This document shows, piece after piece, positions 1 to 11,439 of a DNA stretch of 64,000 nucleotides. The DNA is from Artocarpus heterophyllus (lineage: Eukaryota > Streptophyta > Magnoliopsida > Rosales > Moraceae). The position numbers were made by a program, and so were the translations under genes. The stretch is taken from contig CM046353.1 in assembly GCA_025403435.1 (NCBI GenBank), forward strand, positions 15,982,836 to 16,046,835, given 5' to 3'. The first letter of the stretch is position 1, and every line of letters begins with the position of its first letter. The notes under the pieces were generated by a model. The model worked only from the letters and a program-made list of their open reading frames with translations, did no database searches and was not told where the DNA came from.

Positions 1-1246
1 CATATAGATAATCTCATAAATAAAATATAAAATAATTCAACATGTTTATTTTTAATTAATTCATAAAATTAATTCAACCAATAAACTAACATAAATTAAT
101 AAAATCCAATGAACCAAATTTTAAGCCAATTTAAGAATTAACATAAATTACCAATTTGTCGAAAAAACACGATGTACCATTACAGAAAAATATACGAGCT
201 AGCAAAGTAGACCCGATGGACATATATAGATCAAGTTCCTATAATTATAAAAAAAAAAAAAATCCCTAACATGTATATTTTATAATTATCAATTTTAGGG
301 TTGTTCTAATAAAAGCTTAAAATTGTACTGTCTTGAACTATATATAAATGATAAAACTCCAATAAGTCTTTCGTTTATGACATATCATCATGTGCAACAT
401 CCCCTTAAGATATCCATAATTGGCTTAAGGATAATTTTTTTTTTACCTTCCTGATTATATTTATCTTATGTTCTATTATCTCACTATTGAAATATTTACT
501 ATTCATAACCAATACAAATAGTATACCATTCGGTTACACATATATATTCAAATGATTGAGTGCTAAAATTCTAATTATAATGCTTGTAAGAGAGCATCAT
601 TAACTCTACAAAAGAGCTATGGATTCCATATCTATAAATAATGAGTCTACGTCATTCAAGAGTCATGTATCCAACGATATGCATACCTTTAATTAATTTA
701 GGATGTCACTTTTTTGGTATATCAAAAGACACAAGTCAAAAATATGGACTCATTAAATCATTTTAGGATTAAGATGTAACACATATGACTATCTAAAACA
801 AATTGATTTGCTCAAACGGAATTATTAATCAAAGCAAGTCGACTCTAGTTCCAATCCAATATATCATCATCGATGACAATATACCAATGTCTCTACACTT
901 GAAGTCCAACTCCGATGGCCAAGACAAGTAATCTCCTGTTAGGGATATAGACAACATAACAATCTGAACATGAATAATGTGCTCAATTTTATTCTCTCAA
1001 TTGTAGACCTTTTATATTTAGACCATTCCCTTAATATTTATGTCTTCTACATAATCTATTCATCATATGCACAATCTTAAAGGTTTAGATTAATAGTTTT
1101 ATACTTTTATCTGCTTATCATACATGCAACATAAATAAACATAAAGATGTTATATTTGATAGATGACATAAACGATAATGTTTTATTGATTAAAGTATCT
1201 CAAAAATTTATTATATCATTTAATCCTTAGCGTACCTAGTCTAACA
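1..1246 (-). mobile_element. Partial LTR of the copia A/B family, minus strand, cut by the window edge
   Basis: Read on the minus strand, this begins TGTTAGACTAGG at 1246. It then follows the LTRs at 49391 and 56799 almost word for word: the polyadenylation-like AATAA stretch, the ATGATG-rich block, the block carrying GTGTAACCGAATGG, and so on. It is closest to the copia B subfamily. Those LTRs are about 1.9-2.0 kb, so roughly 0.7 kb lies beyond base 1. The base run just outside 1246 is not a polypurine tract. This end is therefore the 5' end of an LTR, so it is either a solo LTR or the 5' LTR of an element running leftwards out of the window. It lies against the broken 5' side of a plus-strand copia remnant and probably inserted into it. 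Many indels show it is old. Confidence 0.85.
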
Positions 1247-1261
1247 AAAAGTTAGTGACTT

Positions 1262-2528
1262 GTAGGTGGATATTGAAGAGAAAGAAAGGTGCCTCAAATA
1301 AAGAAACAGTTAGGTTCAAAGCCTGATTGTTGGATAGGGCTTATACTTAAGAGAAGATATAGATTATAATGATTTTTTTTTCTCTTGTAGTAAACGTACA
1401 TCCATAAGGATTTTAATAGCCATTGTAGCTTATCACAACTTGGAACTAGAACAACTTGATGTGAAGACTGGCTTCCTTCATAAAAACCTCTAAGAAACAA
1501 TCTTTATGTCTTAACTGGAGGGAGAAGGATTTGAAGAGCCTAGGAAAGAGAATATGGTGTGTTTGCTCAAGAAGTCTCTCTATGGACTTAAGTAATCATA
1601 AAGACAATGGTATAAATAATTTAATATGTTTATGCTCTTTGAGAGGAGTAGTTATGATAGTTATGTCCATTATAAGTAGCCAAGTAAAGATTTGGTTTTG
1701 TTCTTACTAATTCATGTTGATGACATGCTTTTAGCATGTAGGAGTCAAAAACAAATTCAGGTCTTGAAAGATGCTCTAAAGTTGGAATTTGATATGAAAG
1801 ATATGGAAGTTTCTAAGAAGATATTGGCGATGAAAATTATAAGGAAAAAAGGATAAAAGGAGTTATTTTTATCTCAAAGAAGCTACATAAAGAAAGCACT
1901 TGAGAAATTCTAAATGGAAAGCTCAAAAGCAGTTGGAGTTCCTTTTGCATGTCATTTTAAATTGTCTGGAAATTAGTACCCTCCCTAGAACTAAAGATCA
2001 ATGGAGAGAAATGGTTGTTATGCCATATGCTAATTTAATTGGCTCACTCATGTTTGCCATGGTGCACTCAAGACCTGATATAGCTCATGTAATGAGTGTC
2101 TTGAGTAGGTTTATGGGTAATCCATGCAGAGAGGATTGGAAAAGAGTCAAGTGGTTACTAAGATACATTAGAGGGTATGTTGATGTGGGGCTAAAGTTTG
2201 CTAAAAAGAAAGCCAATGTGTTTTGATTGGCTATGTTGGTGCTGATTTTTACAGGTGTGTAAAATTCCTATGTTTCATGAGAGAACTAAACATAAGGACG
2301 TCAGATACGATTTTATTCAATATATTATTAGCACAAGAAAAAATTAAACTAGAAAAGGTCAATACCGAGGATGATCCAGATAATATGGCTACAAATGTTG
2401 TAACATTAACTAAGTTTAGACATTGTCTAGCCTCGGTTAACATGATCCCTAGGGAGTTTGATGAAGTGTACTAGAAATCCTCTTCTCGAAGAATCACTGT
2501 GACAAATCATTGAACCAAGGTGGAGAAT
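1262..2528 (+). pseudogene. Ty1/copia pol remnant (reverse transcriptase to end of RNase H), 'copia-1'
   Basis: Conceptual translation across several frames gives the C-terminal half of a copia polyprotein. The order is a KRKxGASNKETVRFKARL start of the reverse transcriptase, a YHNLELEQLDVKTGFLH block near 1430-1475, YGLK followed by QWYK near 1572-1612, and the catalytic HVDDML box near 1713-1733 (His replaces the usual Tyr). A clean block follows at 1900-2226 with MPYANLIGSLMFAMVHSRPD and RYIRGYVDVGL. RNase H then starts (IGYVGADF) and jumps near 2255 to its last part (LLAQEKIKLEKVNTEDDP), so the RNase H core is deleted. Stops and frameshifts are frequent. The 5' half, including gag and integrase, is absent, replaced at 1246 by an opposite-strand LTR. 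It is not functional. The family differs from copia A and B. Confidence 0.85.
2517..2528 (+). other. Polypurine tract of copia-1
   Basis: AAGGTGGAGAAT lies directly before TGTTGAGATTGG. This is the usual plus-strand priming site immediately 5' of a copia 3' LTR. Confidence 0.7.
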
Positions 2529-3003
2529 TGTTGAGATTGGTTTAAGATTAGTCATTATTGCCATGTCAGCAGGGGATCCTAAATCCCAAGTCAGACTGTT
2601 ACATGTCACTTTTAAAGAAGGGCTCTCATTGATTTTTTTATATTATTGTATCTGGTAAGTCTCTACTGTAAATATAAAAGGTGGCTTTTGTTTATAGAGG
2701 TTATTATATTTGTTTTAAGTGAGAGAAAATAGAAGTGACTGGGCTAAGGGAAGAGAGCTAGTGAGAGACACAAAAAAGAGAAAGAGTGAGAAGCACCGAA
2801 CTTGTGCTGTAAATGTGTAATTTTCTCGACTGTTTCATAGTGACTTGGAGACATTCTTAGTCCCGTGGATGTTGGTTCTATCTCAAACTGAACCACCTAA
2901 AATCTCGGTATTGATTGTGTGTTTGGTGTGTTTTGTTCTTGAAGTGTTCAATCTTGGAAGAATTTCTTGGTTGCTAGTGAATTTGGTATTCTTATTTTTC
3001 ACA
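2529..3003 (+). repeat. 3' LTR of copia-1
   Basis: It starts TGTTGAGATTGG right after the polypurine tract. A promoter-like AAATATAAAAGG lies near 2671-2682, followed by the purine-rich stretch and the 'GTGTTCAATCTTGGAAG' type U5 common in copia LTRs. The end is placed at the last TTTTCACA (3003), giving a TG...CA repeat of about 475 bp. The end is not certain because the 5' LTR is not in the window for comparison. An open frame inside it (2845-3081) is not a gene. Confidence 0.7.
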
Positions 3004-3542
3004 GATCTGATAGTCAAACATAGCCCTGCAGGTAGAGTATTTTATATACCCTCCATAATAATCTCATTATATTTATTATGATTTGTATTGGATTTTTAAT
3101 TTCATCAATCATTATTACTTGATCAAGATTAAGGGAATTATTGATAGATTGCACTAACTAATTATAAGTGTCAAGAACTTAGAAACATCTAATCTTGTAT
3201 TCTAGTTCATAGAACTCGGATTTACAAGGAAATTTTTTCATCTTGTTTCGATAGTATTTTAATAAAAAAATTCAATGTCTATTCATTCAACCAATGATAT
3301 GATGCTAAGTTGCAACTTTCATGTATAACTGTAGACTAATGTATTTAAATATTTACAATGAGCAAAGAAAGCAAACATGTTTGCTATGTATTTAAATTCT
3401 CCATCTAATTTAGTACCGCAAGTGATGTCTAATAAGTTATATTATGACATAATTTAAAAAATTTAAACAATATGGAAATGATTTTTACATGTTTTTTTAA
3501 AAAAACGTCACAATATTAGTCAAATACTATTTTTGACACTAT
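3004..3542. other. AT-rich intergenic stretch
   Basis: No coding signature, RNA gene or clear repeat was recognised here. It separates the copia-1 LTR from the first MITE. Confidence 0.5.
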
Positions 3543-3702
3543 AAGGTGTTTGATAGGTTGTTCAAACCATAATTTAAATGACTTTTTTAATTATAAACAG
3601 TATAAAATTTTTATATGCTATAATAATAATAAAAAAATTTACTTTAATATAAAATTTTTATACATTATAATAAAAATAATGATAACCAATTATTTTAACC
3701 AA
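3543..3702 (-). mobile_element. MITE, family M1, copy 1
   Basis: Starting GGTGTTTGATAGGTTG, this ~160-bp AT-rich element matches the reverse complement of 12980-13152 along most of its length. For example, TTCAAACCATAATTT pairs with the end of the second copy, and the AACCAATTATTTTAACC end is the complement of the GGTTAGAATTATTGG start of the second copy. It also has internal inverted symmetry. No coding capacity. The outer 15 bases or so of its right end do not match copy 2, so that end may be truncated. Confidence 0.65.
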
Positions 3703-5184
3703 TTTGGCTCCACGAGGTTTTTTCTCTAAAAAGCGGGATAAGCATTTATACAAACAGGAGTACTTCAACAGTCTTGCCTGCTTGCTTCCACGCCTCCATA
3801 ATCTGTAAGTTAAACCAATCGATCTCACCTTCTTCTATTGTCTGTTCCTGTTCTTCAATTCTTCTATTGCCTGCTTCGCTCTTCTCTCACGGCGCTTCTC
3901 TTCCTGTTCTCACTTGGGATTGTCAATGGTTGGCTTCTGATTTAGACAGAGATTGGTGAGTTCTGTATCTTTCTATCTTCATCAAAATTTCTCTTAGTTG
4001 AAATGTTCAGGGCACTTGTTAATAAGTCTGTTGTTTTTATTTGCTTTCTTTTTATTTTTGTTATTTTCCCCTTTTTATTTATCTTCTTCTGCTTCTTTCC
4101 TTTTTTCTCATCATTTTTGGAATTGGGATTCTGGGTCTTGAGGATATATAAATTTTTTCTTGTATACTTTTTCTTAACGGAAGGAAAGTGGAGGTTTTGG
4201 TCGATTTTCTTCTCTCCCATTTGCCTTACGTGTGGCTTGCTTCTTTTCCATTTCTGAAATACTAATTAGCATAGAGTTCATAAATTGCATCTCCTATCAC
4301 AATTTACTATTCATATTTTCGTTCTTCAATTTTGTCCTTTTCCCATTTTCCTCCCGCATGTCATAAAGCAATCGGAATTTTGTTCCCTTGTAAGTTATTT
4401 TCAAATTATTATTAGTTCTGGACTAGTTCCTTTCCATTCTTTATCCCCTGTTTTAATTGTCTTGCTTGATTAAGGTTATGGGTCTTCCCTTTTTTTTTTT
4501 TTTTTTTTCTATCCCTTCCTTTCTTTTCTTTTATGGGTTTAATTTTCTTAGATGATCTGTAATTTATTTTTTTATGCATTGGGGCTTTGTTGTTTTTTTT
4601 GTGACTATGGCAGATCTTTGGTTTGTGAGGTTTAGTGGCTACTTTCGCTCGAGAAAGATGGAGAATTTTAGGTACTCTTGTGGGTATGTTGATTTGGATT
4701 AAAACCTTTGCAAATATCAAATCTTGTTCTTTTCTTTGTTATAAGAAATATCTTATTTTAAGTCTATTTGAACCATGCTATAGAATCATTGCATTGAAAG
4801 AACGTTCGTTTGTTAAAAAAAAAAAAAAAAGACCTAGCACTTACTTCATTTTCCACTTTTGTACACTGGGCATCTTAATCTTTTATTTTGGCAATACCTT
4901 GTTAATTTTTCCCCATTTCATGGCATTCTTTCCTTTGTTTCTTTTTAGGTGCAAGTTCTGTTATATTTCCCTATTCGTTGAATGTTTGATATAAAGGTCT
5001 TTTGAGATTATTTTTCTGTTTTGTGATTTATGGGTTTCTTTGTAGTTGCCTTTACCTGCTAGAACCAAAGAGGAGAACGTGGAGATTGTTACATCATATA
5101 TTAAGGTTCCTTTGTAGTCTTTGTTTTGCGTAATCATTATGTATGTGTCAGTGGCATAAGTTTTGAAGTTAGTTAAAAAGGTTT
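3703..5184. other. Pyrimidine-rich leader-like region of unknown origin
   Basis: 3770-3960 is unusually rich in C and T with repeated TTCTTC/CCTGTTC, like a plant 5' untranslated region. AGAGATTG|GTGAGTTCTG at about 3956 resembles a splice donor. A short coding-like block with ATGGCAGATCTTTGG (4606) and an exon-like block at 5046-5095 (reading LPLPARTKEENVEIVTSYIK, with TTTGTAG before and AAG|GTTCC after) could be exons of a gene, or gene pieces carried in the 5' part of the neighbouring Helitron. I do not recognise the product. The long open frames here (4003-4257, 4635-4994) are T-rich chance frames. Confidence 0.35.
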
Positions 5185-5565
5185 CTTAATTCTTTAGAGA
5201 ATGTATGTTAGTTTCAAGAGAACCGATAAGCGTGGAGGGAAGAATATTGATAGATTGTAATATTCAGATTCAATTTATGGTTTTTTAGTGCTCTTGGTAT
5301 AAGGGAAACAACCTAATTCTTTTGAGAATCTATGTTGGTTTCAAGAGAACCAATAGGCATGTGGGGAAGTGTTTTAATAGATTGTAATATTCAGATTCAA
5401 TTTTCAGTTTTTTAGTGCTCTTGGTGTAAGGGAAACAACCTAATTCTTTTGAGAATCTATGTTGGTTTCAAGAGAACCAATAAGCATGTGGGGAAGTGTT
5501 TTAATAGATTGTAATATTCAGATTCAATTTTCAGTTTTTTAGTGCTTTTGGTGTAATAGAAACAG
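5185..5565. repeat. Tandem repeat, three ~127-bp units
   Basis: Units start at about 5185, 5313 and 5440. Each runs from (C)TAATTCTTTTGAGAATCTATG through TTTCAAGAGAACCAATAAGC and GATTGTAATATTCAGATTC to GTGCTCTTGGTGTAAGGG. Units 2 and 3 are nearly identical and unit 1 is more diverged, which fits a recent second duplication. No coding potential. Confidence 0.9.
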
Positions 5566-6383
5566 AGATATTGTCTTGTCGAGAGCTCTTGACCTGTATA
5601 AACTGTTGTTCTGAGTTGAGGGTCTATTTGCGTTGAATTAGTGGTGGTTCTGTTGGTTGTCGGTGGATGTAGTTGTACAAAGCCAAACCATGTTTCTTGC
5701 TTTGTATGCTGTCATTTTCTTTTTTTGTTTCTACTATTCTTTTTCATTATGAGATAAAGATGCCCCGAGTCTTGATTTAATCTCGGAGAAACCATTACTC
5801 TAAAATTCATTTGACAATTTGCTAGAGTGGGTTTTTCCTTGTCATCATTTGTGTTTCAAACTCTATTATGCAGCCATTTACATACACATTTGTTAGTGAT
5901 TATATATTACTTCCTGAGATGAAGAGAGGCCTTATCTAATACTTTTAAACCTTGTCTTATTTTTGACAAATAGAACTGTTACTTGTGTTTTACATATGCG
6001 CCGCCGATGCAATACTATGTTGGGTACGACGGTTCATTCAAGTACAATCTTAATCCATGTTCTAATTTAAAGGACATTGTCTAAACCTATTCTATTACCT
6101 TTTTTGAGAAATACATAGAACTTTCCTATATGCTAATGAATGTGTGCATAATTCTGTATAATAATGCTCGAATTTCAGAAGAATCAAAGCACCAAAAGAA
6201 ATAATCTCGCAAACTTGTTGTGACTATGACTTTCAAGTCATTGTGGTGGTTGGGATCCAGCTTTTTCCTTTACCTTTTTCCTTTTTTCTTGCTTGTGCTA
6301 ATTTATAAAAGCTTTAGCATTTAATTGGCTAACCAATATCACATTTTACTTCTTGAATTTGAATTATTGCTATCGTTTATTTC
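5566..6383. other. No recognised gene; possibly Helitron 5' region
   Basis: Nothing here is assignable. The Helitron to the right must have its 5' TC terminus somewhere upstream of its Rep remnant, but no convincing terminus was found, so this stretch may be inside or outside that element. Confidence 0.4.
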
Positions 6384-6664
6384 AGGAAGAAAAAGATAGA
6401 AATGGAAGATCCTAAAAAGGGACTTGGAAAGAACACTATGAAAAAAAATATATAGAACTGATGCAGAGCAAGAAATTCTGAGAAAAAAATGGAGAGAAAA
6501 CTATGCAAAAAGGAAGATACATTTGCTTAATGAACATATGCAACTTACAAAAGATATGAAAAAGTCAGAAATAGTAAGTACCTCAAATTTTGAAATAGGT
6601 AAGAAATGTTCATATTCATAAGAATACAAATATTACAACATGATACATGTACTCTTTCAATATT

Positions 6665-6669
<5 letters not shown>

Positions 6670-6696
<27 letters not shown>

Positions 6697-6697
6697 T
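6670..6697. repeat. (AT)n microsatellite
   Basis: About 13 AT dinucleotides, followed by TTTCTTGCAG, which looks like a splice acceptor. It may lie in an intron of the Helitron transcript. Confidence 0.9.
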
Positions 6698-7982
6698 TCT
6701 TGCAGGTGAGACTTCTAAGTGAAGATTTTGCGACTAAAAAAGAAACAGGAAAGAAAAAGGTGTTGTATTGTTATCATTCTTTTTTATTAAACTTTTTTTC
6801 TGGCTATAAATGCCTTATTTTTTTAATTCTATATGTGTATTTATGCATTATTTTATGTAATTTTAGAGACTTATTTAAAAAAAAATATGCAGTGCTTGAG
6901 CGCATGTTAACAAATTTTGACATCTTCAATCTCTATGTAATGTTAAGAAACAATATGTACATGGTCTTCTTTTAGTTGCTTTCTCATTACTGTACGTATG
7001 TCATTTGTTAAAAATTGAAATATAATTTTTAAGATTAAATAGATTAAGTTGCAAAATAACGTATGGTTAAAGGGGAAAAATGTTACCTAATTAAGATATA
7101 TCTTAATTTGAAGAACAAATAATGAAATGATGTTGTTCTACACCCTAAAATACAACTATTTTTTGACCTTTTATCCTAGGTGAAGCATCACAGCAACAAA
7201 TAGAAAACTACAATTTCGCAATTACAACAGTTAAGTTCTTTTTTATTTCATCTTACATGTAAGCTACATCATTCTTTATAAGAATAACTCCTAGCTTTTA
7301 CTCTTACCAGATGTCGGAAGTAGTAACCAAGCAATTGATGTTGACATATTAAAAAATATAGTTCATGCACCAGAAAAATTGAAATCACCTACAGTATGTG
7401 AATATTGTAATGCAAAGAAATTTTCGCATGAAACCAAAAATTTTTGTTGTAATTATGGCGAAATAATGTTAATAATAAATGACATTTCTGAAGAGTTATA
7501 TAATTTAGAGACTTCATTGTTAGAAGAATCCTTAGAATTTAGAACTTACATTCGAACGTATAGTAACAATTTCGCATTTACTTCTTTTGGTGTTAAGTAT
7601 GATAAAGATTTCTGTAAGAGAAACAAAGGTATTTTTACTTTCAGAGTTCAAGGACAAGTATATCATTTCCTTAATGAGCTTGTTCCGTCAAATAATCATC
7701 CATCTAATTTACAATTTTACTTTTTTGATACTGAAAATGAAATAGAAAATTGATTATATAATTCTCCTAATTTAAATCCATCAATTTTAAGTAAACTGAT
7801 GACAATATTAAAAATTAATCCATATTGTGCTTTCTTTTGCTATTTGAAAGATATACTTAATTTATTAAATTATAAAATTTGTATAACAAGTGATCCAGAA
7901 TTAGATCAGAGTATAAAATACACCTTTAGCTTCACAAGTTGCAGCTATTTGGTTAGATGATAATGCCACAGAATACAAATGG

Positions 7983-8125
7983 GCCGTTTGATATTGTTTT
8001 CAAAATAGGTGAAAATGTTTTTGTTTTGAACAATGAGAATTTTTAAGGAATTATGCTGAGAGTGTTTTTAAAATTTTTGTCTCAAAAAGCGTACGGAAAC
8101 ATTTCCAAAAATTCTGAGAACAAAA
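7983..8125. mobile_element. Short MITE inserted in the Helitron Rep pseudogene
   Basis: It interrupts the N-terminal domain between EYKW and SSDIIVYSHLGY. The 8-mer ACAAATGG occurs on both sides (7975-7982 and 8126-8133). Read that way it is an 8-bp target-site duplication, as hAT elements make. Alternatively the ends are inverted repeats (CCGTTTGATATTGTTTTC at the left against the complement of the right, about 13 of 18 matching), in which case the ACAAATGG similarity is part of the terminus. Either way about 145-150 bp of non-Helitron sequence, non-coding, was added here. Confidence 0.6.
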
Positions 8126-8374
8126 ACAAATGGGATTAAGAGTTCTGATATAATAGTTTATTCTCATTTAGGATATACTTACAAAATTGAAAATTATTAT
8201 GGATATTATGATCCTTTACAGTATCCTTTATTATTCCCATGTAGAAATGTTGGCTGGCATCGAAACATATTAAAGTCGATAGGAGAAAAAGAGAACGATA
8301 TTGTGCAAATCAATATCTGCTTCACCCTGAAGAAGCAACATCTGCAGAGAATTTACTACAGAACGAACTTGCAG

Positions 8375-8450
8375 GTATGTAAGTAATTTATATATGTTAA
8401 GAAAATTGCTTTTTCATTGAGCTTATGCATGCTTTTTGGTTTTGTTTTAG
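8375..8450 (+). other. Probable intron in the Helitron RepHel gene
   Basis: TTGCAG|GTATGTAAGT opens and TTTTGTTTTAG closes a 76-bp AT-rich segment. Removing it joins the Helitron N-terminal coding trace (ENLLQNELA) to the next one (SKMKKRNFVSAREYH). Both splice signals are close to consensus. Confidence 0.6.
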
Positions 8451-11439
8451 TGTCAAAAATGAAGAAACGGAATTTTGTGTCCGCCCGTGAATATCATTGC
8501 TTTTTAATGCAAATTAGATCAAACGATAAATTTATGTTATTACATTGTGGTCGTCTTTTTCAACAATATGTTGTAGATACGTATGTTAAAATAGAAACTC
8601 AAGGATTAGATTTCCAACGAAACAATCAAAATCAAATTTGAAGTGAATTATATCAAGGTATTACTGATAGTATTCAACTCAGTGAAAATAGAGGTTCCAA
8701 CATAGGAAAAAAATTATTCTACCTGCTTCTTTTTTCGGTGGTGCAAGAGATATGCGTGAAAAATATATGGATGCCATGACCTCAGTAGAATTTCTAATAA
8801 TTAATTGTAATCCAAATTGGCCTGAAATTAAAGAGGAATTAGAAGCATATGAAGAAGCTCAAAATAGACCTGATTTATTTAGTCCAATATTTAAAGTAAA
8901 GTTAGAAAAACTAAAATATGAATTATTCAAAAAAACAAATTTTTCGTGTTGTAGCAGCATACGTGTATGTTGTTGAGTTCCAAAAAGAGGTTTACCACAT
9001 GCTCATTTTTTAATAATTTTGAAAAATAACCCCAAATTAATTATGCCAGAACCTTTTGATAGAATTGTATTAGCTGAGATACCAAGTATAGATGCAAATA
9101 AACATTTATATTCAGCTGTTGTTAAACATATGATGCATGGTCCTTGTGGAAATTTAAATCCTAATAATATATGTACGAAAAGAAATAACACTTGTAAATA
9201 TCATTATCCAAAAGAATTTTCTTCGAATTCATATTTGGGAAATAATGAATATCCAAAATATAGAAGGAGAGAGAATGGTGAAACAGTAAATGTCTAACAA
9301 TCAGTGGGTTGTACCTTATAATCCTTTTTTACTTGCGAAATTTGATTGTCATATGAATGTAGAAATATGTTCTACTATTAAAGCTATAAAATATTTTTAT
9401 AAGTACATATATAAAGGTCATGATCGAATTGCAACACTTGTACATTCAACTGATGATGATGATATTGATGAAATTACAAAATTTCAATCAGCAAGATGGA
9501 TTTCACCATCAGAAGCTATTTGGAGAATTTTTGGTTTTTCCTTAAATGAAATTTATCCTGCTGTAATTACATTACAATAACATCTTGAATATGAAAAACT
9601 TGTTACATTTAAAGATTCTGATGATCTTGCCAATATTATGAATAATAGATTTGCATTAAACTCAATGCTAACTGAATATTTTTATATGAATAAAGTAAAT
9701 GAAAAAGCAAAAACTTTATTATATAAACAATTCCCTGAACATTTTCTTTGGAATAAAAAAGATAAAACCTGTCTTCCAAGGAAAAAAAGTAATGTCATTG
9801 GAAGAATTTTTACAGTTAATCCAGCAGAAGGAGAAAGATATTATTTACGATTATTGTGAAATCATATTAAAGGTGCTACTTCTTTCAAAGATCTGAAGAG
9901 TGTTAATAATGTTTTAACAACTGCATTTCGTCAGGCGGCTTTATTATATGGCCTCCTGAAAGAAGATAATTATTTGATGTTATGTTTAGAAGAGGCCTGT
10001 TTTTATCAATTACCTTATACTTTACATCGATTATTTTCAACAATACTAGCATATTGTGAGCCTAATAACGCAAAAACTTTTATGGGAAACATTTGAAATT
10101 GCAATGTCAGAAGACTATTTACACTTAAATTTGACTTCAAATAACATTAGAAAAAAGGTATTACAATATTTAGGTTATATGTTAGAATCAATAAGAAAAA
10201 ATATAAATGATTATTATTTAGTTAATTATTCTATTACATATCTGATGATGAAAGATTTATGAAGGAAATTAATGAAGAGTTATCTATTATTGTATCTGAA
10301 GAAGATTTGTCTACCGTTTCAACATTAAATGAAAAACAAAGATATGCATATGATTTAATATTAGAAAAAGTTTATGCAAATGAATCAGCAACCTTTTTTA
10401 TTGACAGCCATGGAGGAACAGGAAAAACATATATATATCGTGCTATTCTTGCTACTATTAGATTAAAAGAAACTAATTGCAGTAGCTATTGCTTCTTTAA
10501 GAGTTGCTGCAGCTATATTACCTAGTGGTAGAACTGCTCATTCAAGATTTAGACTTCCACTTCAAATAGAAAATAATATTACATGTAATATTAGCAAACA
10601 ATGAAGATTAGCAAAATCATTGCAATTAACAAAACTAATAATATGGGATGAAGCTCCAGTGATGAATAAACAAACAATAGAAGCTTTAGATATTATGTTA
10701 CAAGATATAAATGAATGAAGGAAATATTAAGTTACCGTCTCATATGATTGTACCTTATGAAGATGATATTATATCATTACATAAATTTACAAATATCATA
10801 TTCCCAAATATACAGAATTATTTTGACAACATTGAATTAATGAATAATAGAGCTAACGATATTAATAATTTATTAATAAAACAATTTCCTGGAGATCCGG
10901 TGACATATTACAGTTATAATGAAATTCTTGATAAAACAGAACAACAATTTCAAGAAGATTTTTTGAATACTTTAACACCAAATGGAATTCCTTCTCATGA
11001 ATTAGTTTTAAAACTAAACTGTCCTATAATTTTACTTCGAAATCTAAATTCTTCAGAAGGATTATGTAATGGAACACGATTAATTTGTTGACATTTTCAA
11101 CTAAATATTATTGATGCAGAAATTAGTAGTGGCTATTATTCTGGGAAGAGAGTGCTTTTGCCTAGAATTCCATTTATACCAATTGAAAATAAAAAATATC
11201 CATTTCCCTTTAAACGAACTCAATTCCCTACACGTCTTAGTTCTGCTATGACAATTAATAAAGCACAAGGACAAACTCCAGATTTTGTTGGTATACTTTT
11301 AAAGTAGAAGTTTCCTTTTATTGCTTGATTATTAAAATTACACTTCTACTATAAGAAAATAAAATGAATTTTGATGATTACGGTATTTAGATTTTACGCT
11401 TAAGCTTAGAAATAAATTATCAACATGGTTCTTTATAAT

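Larger units (their letters stand above)
6390..11307 (+). pseudogene. Helitron Rep-helicase (RepHel) pseudogene
   Basis: Domains in order: a basic N-terminal piece near 6480-6570; Helitron-like N-terminal domain at 7379-8374 (CEYCNAKKF at the start and YYGYYDPLQYPLLFP near 8190-8240); a probable intron 8375-8450; a block with SAREYHCFLMQIR (8480-8520) and LPASFFGGARDM (8720-8755); a CNPNWPEI block (8810-8830); the HUH nickase motif PHAHFL at 8995-9012; and the tyrosine motif region KYFYKYIYKGHD at 9388-9423. The PIF1-type helicase follows, with Walker A GGTGKTY (10411-10431) and Walker B IIWDEAP (10638-10658). A final block carries AINKAQGQT-like sequence (MTINKAQGQTPDF) at 11249-11286 and the stop at 11305. 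The region between Walker B and GNIKLPSHM (near 10710) is missing about 90 codons, including the expected GDFRQ motif. Numerous stops and frameshifts make it non-functional. Confidence 0.88.

Noticed and set aside
4003..4994. Long T-rich open frames reading as hydrophobic proteins
   Set aside because: Phe/Leu-rich translation follows from T-rich composition; no family motif, and overlapping frames exist on both strands.
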